From positions 1 to 37,812 of the forward strand of contig NZ_BOSL01000027.1 of assembly GCF_018403325.1 (NCBI RefSeq): 37,812 bases of DNA, given 5' to 3'. This DNA is from Paenibacillus vini. GTDB taxonomy: Bacteria > Bacillota > Bacilli > Paenibacillales > Paenibacillaceae. Under the pieces are notes generated by a model that ran no database searches, had not been told where the DNA came from, and saw only the letters and a program-made list of their open reading frames with translations. Shown here one piece after another: positions 7,991 to 17,177 of the stretch (position 1 is its first letter; each line of letters begins with the position of its first letter). Position numbers and translations under genes: made by a program.

Positions 7991-9423
7991 TCAAAAAAGG
8001 CATAGGCCGGCAAATCGTATTACAATATTTCATCGTCGTATTCGTAACCTTGTTCATGGTGGAATTGATTTTTTCATTGGCGATCCGGGTTTATTATTAC
8101 GACACGATATACAATCATATGTATACACACTCCACTTGGGCTTCCGACTTTTTTCAAAAGTTCGTGCGGTTGAATGCGGAACGTGATCCCGATTATTTCA
8201 CGGAAATGCTGCGCACGTTTGAGCTGGATAATACGGAGCTGATGATATTAAACAAGAAGGGCGAAGTCGAGGCCAGCAGCAACGCGTTTCAGGCAGATAA
8301 AGCGATCCAGACGAGCGACGTCTCACAGGCGGCAGCCGGAAGCGTGGGCAAATGGATCGGCCGGCAGCCGTCCACCGGCGAAATGGTGATGGCGGTTTCC
8401 ACGCCGCTCCAGGTTCGCGGGGAGAACCGGTATATCGTCAGGTTCGTCACGTCGCTGGAAGCCGTAAATTCAAATTTAATGAAGCTTACGCTGTTATCGG
8501 GGGCGGTATGCCTTGCGGTACTGGCTCTCGTCACACTTTTTAGTATCGGCCTGGCCAATTCGATCGTTAAGCCGATTAACAACATCAGGGCGGTCTCGGC
8601 GCATATGGCCAAGGGGAAGTTTGACGTGCGGATCAAAGGGAATTACCGCTATGAGCTTGGCGAACTGGCCGCCACGTTAAACTATATGGCTCAAGAGATC
8701 GTACGCAGCAACCAGATCAAAGATGACTTCATTTCATCGATCTCGCATGAGCTGCGTACGCCTCTGACAGGGATTAAAGGCTGGAGCGAAACCTTGACCC
8801 TGGGCGGTTTCGACCCGGAGGAAACAAAGATAGGCATGGGCATTATCGCCAAGGAAACCGACCGCCTCATCGGCTTGGTAGAGGAAATGCTCGATTTCTC
8901 CAAGCTCCAGCAGAATGAAATGAAGCTGGTCATTGGACGTGTTAATCTGAAAGAACTGCTTCAGGAAACGATGCTGAACGTTTGGGCCAAGGCGGAACAA
9001 AAAGGCATTCAGATTAAGCTGGAGGACCGGACGGTACAAACGATTATCGTTGTCGGAGACGGGAATCGGTTGAAGCAGGTATTTTTGAACCTCGTCGATA
9101 ATGCGATCAAATTTTCCAATGAGAACAGCTGGATCCATCTGGTGATTACCCGAACTGAACCCGATCAGGTGCTGATTGAAGTAGTCGATAATGGAATCGG
9201 GATCAGCGATGAGCATTTGAACAAGGTTAAGGACCGGTTTTTCCAGGTGAACCATCAAGGCGGCGGAACCGGGCTGGGGCTGGCTATCAGCCAGCAATTG
9301 GTTGAACTGCACCATGGAGAAATGGATATTCACAGTGAGCTGGGCACCGGTACTACAGTATCCGTCAAGCTGCCGCTGGCTGAACCGGAAGAGGGAACCG
9401 AAGATAGCGGTGAACCTGTATGA
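7987..9423 (+). CDS. Sensor histidine kinase (HAMP, HisKA, HATPase_c)
   Basis: The 478-residue membrane kinase has TM1 at about residues 11-35 and TM2 at about 167-190. Between them lies an extracytoplasmic domain of roughly 130 residues (PAS/Cache-like size). HAMP follows TM2 (SIVKPINNI). The phospho-acceptor is H254 in SISHELRTPLTG. The N box is VDNAIKFSN, the G1 box VDNGIGIS and the G2 box GGTGLGLAI. The ATG at 7987 overlaps the regulator stop (ATGA) and follows GAGGG; an upstream in-frame GTG at 7969 lacks a ribosome site. The ligand is unknown. The upstream lipoprotein could present it. Confidence 0.93.
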   Translation: MIKKGIGRQIVLQYFIVVFVTLFMVELIFSLAIRVYYYDTIYNHMYTHSTWASDFFQKFVRLNAERDPDYFTEMLRTFELDNTELMILNKKGEVEASSNAFQADKAIQTSDVSQAAAGSVGKWIGRQPSTGEMVMAVSTPLQVRGENRYIVRFVTSLEAVNSNLMKLTLLSGAVCLAVLALVTLFSIGLANSIVKPINNIRAVSAHMAKGKFDVRIKGNYRYELGELAATLNYMAQEIVRSNQIKDDFISSISHELRTPLTGIKGWSETLTLGGFDPEETKIGMGIIAKETDRLIGLVEEMLDFSKLQQNEMKLVIGRVNLKELLQETMLNVWAKAEQKGIQIKLEDRTVQTIIVVGDGNRLKQVFLNLVDNAIKFSNENSWIHLVITRTEPDQVLIEVVDNGIGISDEHLNKVKDRFFQVNHQGGGTGLGLAISQQLVELHHGEMDIHSELGTGTTVSVKLPLAEPEEGTEDSGEPV

Positions 9424-9962
9424 GAACGCCATTAGGAACGATAATGACCTCAGCAGGAGAATTGGAGATATGCCTGACGGACCAAGATGATGCGGAGCTC
9501 GTTCGCTCTCTGTTGATTGAAGCGGCAAATTGGATGGTGTCCGTCGGGATAAGGCAATGGAATCCGGAACAATTTACCGAGCAAGAAATCGCGACTTATT
9601 TTGCTAAACGGGAAATTTATTTGGTTGTGGGACCCGATGGGCCGGTCGGCATGTTTACGCTTCAACAGAGCGATCCGGATTATTGGGGCTCCCTGAACGA
9701 GGAAGGCTACAGTTATCTGCATCGTTTAACGGTCACGCCTTCCTATCGGGGGCATGCTTTGGGCCGCGATTTCATTTACTGGGCGGCCAGACGGAGCCGT
9801 GAACTCGGGCGTAAAGGCCTTAGATTTGACTGCTGGAGCGAGAACCGCAAGCTGAATCCCTATTACAGCAAGCTCGGTATGGAAACGCGGGGAAAAGGTG
9901 CCTTGAACGGCAGGGAGTATATTTTGTACGAGATGAACAGCGAGCTTTACCGAAAGTTATAA
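9420..9962 (+). CDS. GNAT-family N-acetyltransferase
   Basis: The product has 180 residues and is likely cytoplasmic. The acetyl-CoA-binding motif A region reads LHRLTVTPSYRGHALGRDFIYWA (the RGxxxG variant is RGHALG), followed by a motif B region around LRFDCWSENRKLNPYYSKLGME. The acceptor is unknown. It starts with ATGA over the kinase stop, so it is the last gene of the operon and should be made together with the kinase. A strong terminator follows 12 bp later. Confidence 0.88.
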   Translation: MRTPLGTIMTSAGELEICLTDQDDAELVRSLLIEAANWMVSVGIRQWNPEQFTEQEIATYFAKREIYLVVGPDGPVGMFTLQQSDPDYWGSLNEEGYSYLHRLTVTPSYRGHALGRDFIYWAARRSRELGRKGLRFDCWSENRKLNPYYSKLGMETRGKGALNGREYILYEMNSELYRKL

Positions 9963-9974
9963 AGAGTAACGCAC

Positions 9975-10007
9975 AAAGGGTGTCGGCCTGGGCCGACACC
10001 CTTTTTT
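9975..10007. terminator. Terminator between the GNAT gene and glgC
   Basis: AAAGGGTGTCGGCC pairs with GGCCGACACCCTTT around a TG loop, followed by T on the plus strand and A on the other side. It suits both converging units. Confidence 0.93.
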
Positions 10008-10032
10008 ATATAAAATATGCAGTTATGCCGTA

Positions 10033-11256
10033 TTAGGAAGACAGTCCTTCGGCACGAAGACGAGCCGTCTTGTCGTATACTTCCTTGAGCAGGCGGGCAG
10101 GCTGAGGGCGTGCGGCCGGTTTGGCCTGAACGGTCTCATAAGGTCCTACAACGACGATTTCGCCTTCGGTTCCTCTGACTACGGCGCCGTCGTGAATAAT
10201 GGCTCCTTCACCGATGATGGCCCGCTCAATCAAAGCCCCGCGTCCGATCCGGGCGTTAGGCATAATGACGCTGTCCTTGATTTTCGTATAGCGTCCCACC
10301 TCGGTGCCGCCAAAAATGACGGATCGTTCCGAATAGCCTTCGAGCGCACAGCAGTCATGGATCATGGACGATTTCGTCTGAACGCTGCGTGTTTTAAACG
10401 GTTTTGCCTTCAAACGGGCATGCTCCCGGGTATACATCGGCCATGCTTCGTCCATCAGCTTCCAGTCCGAATCTTTGGCCAAGATGTCCATGTGAGCTTC
10501 CCACAGGCTTTGAACCGTGCCGACATCGCGCCAGTAGCCCTTGAATTCATAAGCATGCAGCGCTCTGTCCCCGGCCAGCATTTTCGGAATTACATCTTTG
10601 CCGAAATCATGGCTGGAATTTTCGTCCATTGCATCTTCAATCAAATGCTGCTTGAGGAAGTCCCATTTAAACAGATAAATTCCCATCGAGGCCAGATTGC
10701 TGGCCGGTTGCGCTGGTTTCTCAGCAAATTCTGTAATTCTGGAATGCTCATCCGTAGACATGACACCAAAGCGGTGCGCTTCTTCCCACGGTACCGGCAT
10801 GACCGAGATCGTCGCAGAAGCGTCCGAAGCCATATGGAAATCAAGCATTTCCCGGTAATCCATGTGGTAAATGTGGTCGCCCGAAAGGATTAATACATTT
10901 TCGGGTTCATGACCGTCCACGAAATCGATATTTTTAAATATGGCATCAGCAGTACCTGCATATTCCTCTACCCCGGCGTTATAGGATGGCAGACAGGAAA
11001 TTCCGTTATTGGCCGTCCGCGGAAGGTTCCAGGCATCTCCTTCGCCGATGTGTTCATGCAAGGATTCCGCTTCATATTGGGTAAGAACACCAATGGTGTC
11101 AATTCCGGAATTCACGCAGTTGCTGAGAGGAAAATCGATAATCCGATAATGGCCGCCAAAAGGAACGGCGGGTTTGGCAAGCTTGGACGTAAGCGGCGAC
11201 AATCGTCGGCCCTCACCACCGGCCAGAAGCATAGCAATACAGTCTTTCTTTTTCAT
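10033..11256 (-). CDS. glgC: Glucose-1-phosphate adenylyltransferase
   Basis: The 407-residue enzyme makes ADP-glucose from ATP and glucose-1-phosphate, the committed step of bacterial glycogen synthesis. The nucleotide-binding signature [23 protein letters not shown] is near the N-terminus (about 13-35), and later motifs include [21 protein letters not shown] and [10 protein letters not shown]. The C-terminal part is a left-handed beta-helix of the hexapeptide type ([26 protein letters not shown]). The ATG is preceded by GGGAGGG. It is divergent from glgB-glgA across a 190-bp gap. In Bacillus, GlgC works with the paralogue GlgD, and none is in the window. Confidence 0.96.
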   Translation of the reverse strand: MKKKDCIAMLLAGGEGRRLSPLTSKLAKPAVPFGGHYRIIDFPLSNCVNSGIDTIGVLTQYEAESLHEHIGEGDAWNLPRTANNGISCLPSYNAGVEEYAGTADAIFKNIDFVDGHEPENVLILSGDHIYHMDYREMLDFHMASDASATISVMPVPWEEAHRFGVMSTDEHSRITEFAEKPAQPASNLASMGIYLFKWDFLKQHLIEDAMDENSSHDFGKDVIPKMLAGDRALHAYEFKGYWRDVGTVQSLWEAHMDILAKDSDWKLMDEAWPMYTREHARLKAKPFKTRSVQTKSSMIHDCCALEGYSERSVIFGGTEVGRYTKIKDSVIMPNARIGRGALIERAIIGEGAIIHDGAVVRGTEGEIVVVGPYETVQAKPAARPQPARLLKEVYDKTARLRAEGLSS

Positions 11257-11383
11257 TTTCGTTTCCCTCCCGTAAGGTTTCGTCTGTGTAGTACATACAT
11301 AAACGAGATATAATGTAGTTGAAACTAAAATTATGGAAATCCCAAGAAAATATTACATTTATTTTTTCATTTTTAATTTTCCT

Positions 11384-11409
11384 GTTCAGTTTCGGGGAGT
11401 TTTGGGTAA
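11384..11409 (+). promoter_or_regulatory. Weak sigma-B-like promoter candidate upstream of glgB
   Basis: GTTCAG and GGGTAA are separated by 14 bp, resembling the sigma-B pattern GTTT-N12 to 15-GGGTA. The match is partial and unsupported by other data. Confidence 0.22.
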
Positions 11410-11447
11410 ATATTTAAGTGGGACTATACATAAAAGCAGGTGATGAA

Positions 11448-13409
11448 TTGTTAGAGCCATTCAAAACGAGCGCCGTTTCGGACACGGACGTGTATTTATT
11501 CCATGAAGGAACACTTTACCGCAGCTACCGGACGTTCGGTGCCCATGTCGCCCAGGAAAACGGCGAGACTGGAATCCGCTTCACGGTTTGGGCGCCAGCC
11601 GCGCGCCAGGTCTCCCTGGCCACCGATCGAAACGGCTGGAACGGGGAGAACGATTTATTATATAAGATACCCGATTCGGGGATTTGGACTCGCTTTTTTC
11701 CGGGACTTGAAGAAGGGATTTTTTACAAGTATCAAATTACGGGTCCGGACGGCAACAAATTTCTTAAGGCCGATCCTTATGCTTTTTACGCAGAAGTAAG
11801 GCCGGCAACCGCCTCCGTGGTGAAATCCCTGGATGAGTACAGTTGGGGGGATGCGGCATGGAGACGCAAAAAGCGGGCGCCGTACCAGAGGCCGCTGAAC
11901 ATTTATGAACTGCACTTCGGCACTTGGAGACAGCGGGAAGACGGGAGTTTCTATACTTATCGGGAGATGGCCGATCTGTTAATTCCTTACGTCGAAAAGA
12001 TGGGTTACACCCATATTGAAATTATGCCCCTGACCGAACATCCATATGATTTATCGTGGGGTTATCAAGCTACGGGGTACTTCGCCCCGACGAGCCGTTT
12101 CGGTGAGCCGAAAGACCTGATGTACTTTGTCGACCGTTGCCATGAGGCGGGGATCGGCGTGATTCTGGACTGGGTTCCGGGTCATTTTACGAAGGATGCC
12201 CACGGTTTGCGGATGTTTGACGGTACGCCATTGTATGAATATGCCGACCCGTCCAAAGCGGAAAAACCGGGCTGGGGCACGCTCAGCTTCGATTTCGGCA
12301 AGCCGGAGGTTCGCGCCTTCTTGATTTCAAATGCGCTGTATTGGCTGGATATGTATCATTTTGACGGGTTAAGAGTCGATGCGGTGACCAGTATGCTGCG
12401 GTTGGATTTCGAGAAATCCGAGGGCCAGTATAAACGAAATGAGCAGGGCGGCATCGAGAACCTGGAGGCAGTTTCTTTTTTGCAGCAATTGAACGAGACG
12501 GTATTCCGGTATTATCCCCATACTTTGATGATGGCGGAGGAGTCCAGCGCATGGCCGATGGTTACGTCTCCCGTGCACGAAGGAGGGCTAGGCTTTAACT
12601 ACAAGTGGAACATGGGCTGGATGAACGATACGCTCGCTTACGTGGAATCTTCGTTCGGGGACCGGCCGGCTCGCCACCATCTGCTGACCTTTCCGATCTG
12701 CTACGCTTATTCGGAGAATTTCGCTCTGCCGCTGTCGCATGACGAGGTCGTCCATGGCAAGAAGTCGCTGGTTGACAAAATGCCGGGCAGCTATGAAGAG
12801 AAATTTGCGGGGCTGCGTCTGCTCCTCGGTTATCAGATGACTTCCCCAGGTAAGAAGCTGCTCTTCATGGGTGGTGAGTTCGGCCAATTTATCGAGTGGC
12901 GGGATCAGGGAGAGCTCGACTGGTTTCTTCTGGAGTACGAATCGCACAGAAAAATGCAGGATTATACCGCCGCCCTGAATCACCTGTACCTTCAAGAGCC
13001 GGCGTTGTGGGAATTGGATCATACGTTTGAGGGCTATCAATGGATTAATGCGGATGATGCTGATCAGAGTGTGATTTGCTATCTCCGTATAGGCAAAAAA
13101 GTGAAGGATACGCTGCTTGTTGTCATCAACTTTCAGCCGGTGGAGCGGAACAATTACCGCCTTGGCATTCCCAGAGCAGGCACGTACGAAGAGATATTCA
13201 GCACAGAAAATCTACACTTCGGCGGGAGCGGAAAGGTGAATAAGAAAGGCGAAAAGAGCGAGAAAATGCCATGGCACAATCAGAAGCAAAGCCTGGTATT
13301 GAATTTACCGCCGCTTAGTATGTCGATCTGGAAAAAGACTGCAACCGCAACCGCCGGATCGAAGTCGGCAAAGACCAAATCAACGCCGCAAGGGAGGAAG
13401 AAACAATGA
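11448..13409 (+). CDS. glgB: 1,4-alpha-glucan branching enzyme
   Basis: The 653-residue GH13 enzyme introduces alpha-1,6 branches into glycogen. An N-terminal CBM48-like domain (FTVWAPAARQVSLATDRNGW) precedes the catalytic barrel. The nucleophile is D311 (LRVDAVTSML) and the acid/base is E364 (MAEESSAWP); LSHDEVVHGKKSL carries the third acid. The C-terminal tail is Lys/Thr-rich. I prefer TTG at 11448, because AGCAGGTGA lies at the right distance; a GTG at 11418 has no ribosome site. glgA starts inside its stop codon (ATGA). It is divergent from glgC. Confidence 0.95.
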   Translation: MLEPFKTSAVSDTDVYLFHEGTLYRSYRTFGAHVAQENGETGIRFTVWAPAARQVSLATDRNGWNGENDLLYKIPDSGIWTRFFPGLEEGIFYKYQITGPDGNKFLKADPYAFYAEVRPATASVVKSLDEYSWGDAAWRRKKRAPYQRPLNIYELHFGTWRQREDGSFYTYREMADLLIPYVEKMGYTHIEIMPLTEHPYDLSWGYQATGYFAPTSRFGEPKDLMYFVDRCHEAGIGVILDWVPGHFTKDAHGLRMFDGTPLYEYADPSKAEKPGWGTLSFDFGKPEVRAFLISNALYWLDMYHFDGLRVDAVTSMLRLDFEKSEGQYKRNEQGGIENLEAVSFLQQLNETVFRYYPHTLMMAEESSAWPMVTSPVHEGGLGFNYKWNMGWMNDTLAYVESSFGDRPARHHLLTFPICYAYSENFALPLSHDEVVHGKKSLVDKMPGSYEEKFAGLRLLLGYQMTSPGKKLLFMGGEFGQFIEWRDQGELDWFLLEYESHRKMQDYTAALNHLYLQEPALWELDHTFEGYQWINADDADQSVICYLRIGKKVKDTLLVVINFQPVERNNYRLGIPRAGTYEEIFSTENLHFGGSGKVNKKGEKSEKMPWHNQKQSLVLNLPPLSMSIWKKTATATAGSKSAKTKSTPQGRKKQ

Positions 13410-14842
13410 AAATTTTGTTCGCGGCCGCTGAAGCGGAACCGTTTATCAAAACCGGAGGACTCGCCGACGTAATAGGTGCTTTACCTAAGGCGTTGAAGCA
13501 GGCGGGACATGACGTCCGCGTTGTCCTGCCGAAATACAAGGACATACCGGCAGCTTATACCGAAACTTTGCGCCATTTGGGCGAAGTGGTTGTCCCCGTG
13601 GGCTGGCGTCAACAGTACGGAGGCATAGAGTACTTGGTTTGGGACGGAATTCCGGTGTATTTTATCGATAACGAATATTACTTCGGCAGGGATGGGGTAT
13701 ACGGTTATTGGGATGACGGGGAACGGTTTGCTTATTTAAATCGTGCCGTCCTGGAAATCCTTCCGGCCATCGACTTCTTCCCGGACGTGCTTCACTGTCA
13801 TGACTGGCATACCGCTATGATTCCGCTGCTGCTGCGGGAACATTATAGCTGGAACCCGGCGTATGCTGACATTCGTACCGTCTTTACGATTCACAATTTG
13901 CTGTACCAAGGGATATTCCCGTATGAAGTACTAGGCGATTTGCTGAGCTTGCCGCATGGATACTTTACGCCGGATGGGGTGGAGTACAACGGAAATGTCA
14001 GCTTCATGAAAGCGGGGCTCGTGTTCGCCGATCATGTGACGACCGTGAGCCCGACCTATGCCTCGGAGATCCGGACGGAGCATTACGGATATGGCCTGGA
14101 CGGTCTGCTTCGTTCGCTTGGGGACCGGATGTCCGGAATTGTGAACGGGATCGACGTGAAGCTATACAACCCGTCCACAGATCCGGAACTGGCTGCACGA
14201 TACCGCACAAGCCTGAATAAAAAGCGGGAGAATAAAGCTGCTCTTCAACGGGAAGTGGGGCTGCCCGTGTCCCCGGATGTTCCTCTGGTCGCCATGATTA
14301 CCCGGCTGGTCGAACCGAAGGGACTTGATTTGGTCACCCGGATTATGGACGAATGGCTGCATTTTGACGATGTTCAGTTCGTTGTGCTGGGGACCGGAGA
14401 CCGGGCCTATGAGGACTGGTTCAAGGAAGCGGCGCACCGGCACCCGGAGAAGCTGTCGGTTCAAATCAAGTTCAGCGACGGCCTGTCCCGCCGCATCTAT
14501 GCGGGAAGCGATCTGTTCCTGATGCCGTCGCGCTTCGAGCCGTGCGGAATTAGTCAATTATTGGCGCTTCGTTACGGAAGCATTCCGGTTGTCCGGGAAA
14601 CCGGGGGGCTGAACGATACGGTTCATGCTTACAATGAGTATACCGGAGAGGGCAATGGATTCACTTTCAAGGACTACAATGCCCATGATTTGCTGTATAC
14701 GCTGCGCAGAGGCATTTCGTTTTATCATCAGCCCGAAGAATGGAAAAAGATCGTGGCTAATGCATTCGCTGGAGACTATAGCTGGAACAATTCGGCGGAG
14801 CAATATATCGATATTTACAGGAGCCTTACTGAATCGAAGTAG
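13406..14842 (+). CDS. glgA: Glycogen synthase (ADP-glucose type, GT5)
   Basis: The 478-residue enzyme extends alpha-1,4-glucan from ADP-glucose. The substrate-binding KTGGLADV motif is at 15-22. The C-terminal Rossmann half has GTGD, then MPSRFEPCGISQLLALRYGSIPVVRETGGLNDTV, the typical GT5 signature. The length is normal for bacterial GlgA. The ATG overlaps the glgB stop by four bases and follows GGGAGGAAG, so the two are translationally linked. No glgP follows; degradation in this region may be served by the amylase gene facing it. Confidence 0.96.
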   Translation: MKILFAAAEAEPFIKTGGLADVIGALPKALKQAGHDVRVVLPKYKDIPAAYTETLRHLGEVVVPVGWRQQYGGIEYLVWDGIPVYFIDNEYYFGRDGVYGYWDDGERFAYLNRAVLEILPAIDFFPDVLHCHDWHTAMIPLLLREHYSWNPAYADIRTVFTIHNLLYQGIFPYEVLGDLLSLPHGYFTPDGVEYNGNVSFMKAGLVFADHVTTVSPTYASEIRTEHYGYGLDGLLRSLGDRMSGIVNGIDVKLYNPSTDPELAARYRTSLNKKRENKAALQREVGLPVSPDVPLVAMITRLVEPKGLDLVTRIMDEWLHFDDVQFVVLGTGDRAYEDWFKEAAHRHPEKLSVQIKFSDGLSRRIYAGSDLFLMPSRFEPCGISQLLALRYGSIPVVRETGGLNDTVHAYNEYTGEGNGFTFKDYNAHDLLYTLRRGISFYHQPEEWKKIVANAFAGDYSWNNSAEQYIDIYRSLTESK

Positions 14843-14885
14843 ATATTTCGATTTGGCTGTTAGCCAGGAAACTTATAGCATATAC

Positions 14886-14927
14886 AAATCCCCCCGATGC
14901 GAAGGTAATATCGCATCGGGGGGATTT
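14886..14927. terminator. Strong inverted repeat between glgA and the amylase gene
   Basis: Two perfect 17-bp arms (cores CCCCCCGATGCGA and TCGCATCGGGGGG) surround an 8-base loop. It sits between two converging genes, which suggests a bidirectional terminator, but neither side has a clean T-run, so RNA 3'-end protection is an alternative. Confidence 0.65.
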
Positions 14928-14957
14928 ATGTTGTATTTATTCTTAAATACGAGATGT

Positions 14958-16703
14958 TTATTTTAACTTGCGGTAGAGAATCCGGAAACCAAACGGATCG
15001 AGGCCGACATTCATCATGCCGTCTTTTGGCTTAACACGGTCCTCTGTAAGTGCGTCGCGCCAGTCTTCCGTTTCCATAGGATGGGTCAAGGTCCGGTATT
15101 CCTCCGTATTGTTCATCCAGATTGTAAAATGCATGTGATCATCCATACGTTCATAGACGATGCAGGGATCATTCGGATTCGCCTGCAGGAAGCGGAATCG
15201 CCCATGCCGGAGCGCACCATGCTTTCTGCGGAGCTCGATCATCATTTTGTAAAAATCGTACAGCTCGCGGTCCTGCTTCTTTGGATCCCATTCCATACAC
15301 TTCCGGCAGTCCGGATCGCCGTTCCCGGTAATCCCCACCTCATCCCCGTAAAAAATGCACGGTGTGCCGATATAGGTAAACAGGAACACAACACACAGCT
15401 TGAGTTTCCGCTTATCCGTACCGACCCGAGTCAACAGGCGGGGGGTATCATGGCTGCACAGCATATTGAATACCACTTCATTCGTTTGCTGCGGATAGCG
15501 CATAATTAAGGAGCCCATCTCATTAGAGAAATTGTAGCCGTCCATACCGCCGTTGAAGAACTCCAGCACTTTGTCTGCAAAGGGGTAGTTCATGACGGAA
15601 TCAAACTGGTCTCCAAGCAGCCAGTTCAGGGAATCGCTCCAAACCTCGCCGATAATATAGGCATCCGGATTGGCTTCCTTGACCACCTTGCGGAAGTCGC
15701 GCCAGAAATGATGGTCGACTTCGTTGGCCACGTCCAGCCGCCAGCCATCGAGCTTGATTTCGCGAATCCAATACTCAGCTACGCCAAGCAAGTATTCCTT
15801 AACTTCCGGATTTGCGGTATTGAATTTGGGCATATTTCCGAAAAAACCAAAGGTATCATACGTAGGAATTCCATTATGGATCTGAGCCGGAAACTCATTG
15901 ATGTGGAACCAGTCGGCATATTTGGAATCCGCGCCGTTCTTAAGCACATCCTGGAAGGGAGGGAATTGTTCGCCGCAGTGATTGAACACCGCGTCGAGAA
16001 CAACGCGAATGCCACGGTTATGGCATGCTTCCACGACCTCTTTAAGCGTCTCGTTGTCACCGAAATGAGGATCAACCTTTTTGTAATCCACGGTATCGTA
16101 CTTGTGGTTGGAGGGGGATACAAAGAGCGGCGTGAAATAGATCGCATTGATGCCGAGATCGGTCAGGTCGTCCAGATGATCCAGCACGCCTTGTAGATCC
16201 CCGCCGAAAAAGTTGTCTGTACCGGGCTGTCCGCCCCAAGGCTGGGTATTCTCCGGGTCGTTGCCGGGATCGCCGTTGGCAAACCGTTCGGGCATAATTT
16301 GATAAAACACGGCCTTTTTCGCCCATTCCGGAACCTTGAATACATCGATTTCATGGATATACGGAAATTCATACAATTCTCCTGGCGGAGTAGGGCCTTC
16401 ATGCTGAATGCCCGTATCCAGCATATATACGGTTTCTGTTCCCGCAGTCAGTTTAAAGGCGTAGGACAAACGTTTGAACCGGGGCTTTACGGCCACTTCC
16501 CAATAATCGAACATCCGGTCATGGGCGGCTTTTTCCATCGGGATTTCCTGGTATGTTCCATCCCAATCATACTTATCGCCCGTCATCGCAAATACATTTT
16601 CCACGTCGTCCCGTTTGGTTCGAACGCGCAAATGTATCGTAGTCGTGTCGTAAGCATAGGCCCATTTATCCCTGGGTACATGATATAGCGCTTCTAGCAG
16701 CAC
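14958..16703 (-). CDS. Maltogenic amylase / neopullulanase / cyclomaltodextrinase (GH13_20)
   Basis: The 581-residue product lacks a signal peptide, so it is cytoplasmic. The N-terminal domain (LLEALYHVPRDKWAYAYDTTTIHLRVRTK) is typical of the cyclomaltodextrinase group, which dimerises through it. The catalytic motifs are VVLDAVFNHCG, WRLDVANEVDHHF (nucleophile Asp), YIIGEVW (acid/base Glu) and LCSHDTPRL. These enzymes hydrolyse cyclodextrins, pullulan and maltodextrins; which substrate is preferred cannot be told. GTG at 16703 is chosen, with AAGGAGGTGG upstream; an ATG at 16736 lies before this ribosome site. Its place next to glgBA fits maltodextrin or glycogen turnover. Confidence 0.9.
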   Translation of the reverse strand: MLLEALYHVPRDKWAYAYDTTTIHLRVRTKRDDVENVFAMTGDKYDWDGTYQEIPMEKAAHDRMFDYWEVAVKPRFKRLSYAFKLTAGTETVYMLDTGIQHEGPTPPGELYEFPYIHEIDVFKVPEWAKKAVFYQIMPERFANGDPGNDPENTQPWGGQPGTDNFFGGDLQGVLDHLDDLTDLGINAIYFTPLFVSPSNHKYDTVDYKKVDPHFGDNETLKEVVEACHNRGIRVVLDAVFNHCGEQFPPFQDVLKNGADSKYADWFHINEFPAQIHNGIPTYDTFGFFGNMPKFNTANPEVKEYLLGVAEYWIREIKLDGWRLDVANEVDHHFWRDFRKVVKEANPDAYIIGEVWSDSLNWLLGDQFDSVMNYPFADKVLEFFNGGMDGYNFSNEMGSLIMRYPQQTNEVVFNMLCSHDTPRLLTRVGTDKRKLKLCVVFLFTYIGTPCIFYGDEVGITGNGDPDCRKCMEWDPKKQDRELYDFYKMMIELRRKHGALRHGRFRFLQANPNDPCIVYERMDDHMHFTIWMNNTEEYRTLTHPMETEDWRDALTEDRVKPKDGMMNVGLDPFGFRILYRKLK

Positions 16704-17177
16704 AGGGGCCACCTCCTTACGTAGCATGAAAATCAACTTAAAAACCGAGCAGGTTTTTCAGCTAATTAATAACCAAATGAGACCCTTTATGAACCATTAT
16801 TCCCCCACATAACCCATGTATGTTTCTTTTTGAGGAAGAGTGCGTTATTTATTATTTATTACAAAATTTAATAAAAATACATTTCGTCATTCACTGTGCT
16901 GCATATTTGATAGTAAGGCATTTATAAGAGAGTATGAATAAAACTCAAATTAAATGTAAAATTTTATATTAAAATCTTTTGATTGAATAAGGGTGATATC
17001 AATACTGAATTGACCATGGTTTTATAAAATTTAACATTTTTATGATTATTATCCGTGAAGTATGAAAAAATGATGAAAAAGATAAAAATAGCTTTGCATA
17101 TATATACAGGTTGATTTATAATTAGCCCAGTAAATCGAATGGTGGTTAATAAAAAAATACCGACGGGAGAGAGACAG
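16704..17177. other. AT-rich divergent intergenic region (amylase / amino-acid importer)
   Basis: No gene is seen in these 474 bases. A short hairpin (AAAACC/GGTTTT, 16741-16757) lies just upstream of the amylase, with a T-run on the minus strand, and might be a weak attenuator. The remainder up to about 17090 is AT-rich without clear repeats. I found no convincing CcpA cre site. The importer promoter lies at 17094-17122. Confidence 0.6.
17094..17122 (+). promoter_or_regulatory. Sigma-A promoter of the amino-acid ABC operon
   Basis: TTGCAT and TATAAT are separated by exactly 17 bp, about 50 bases before the ATG at 17178. Confidence 0.72.

Noticed and set aside
16704-16736. Upstream ATG start for the amylase
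   Set aside because: The AAGGAGGTGG ribosome site lies inside the extra codons and points to the GTG at 16703.
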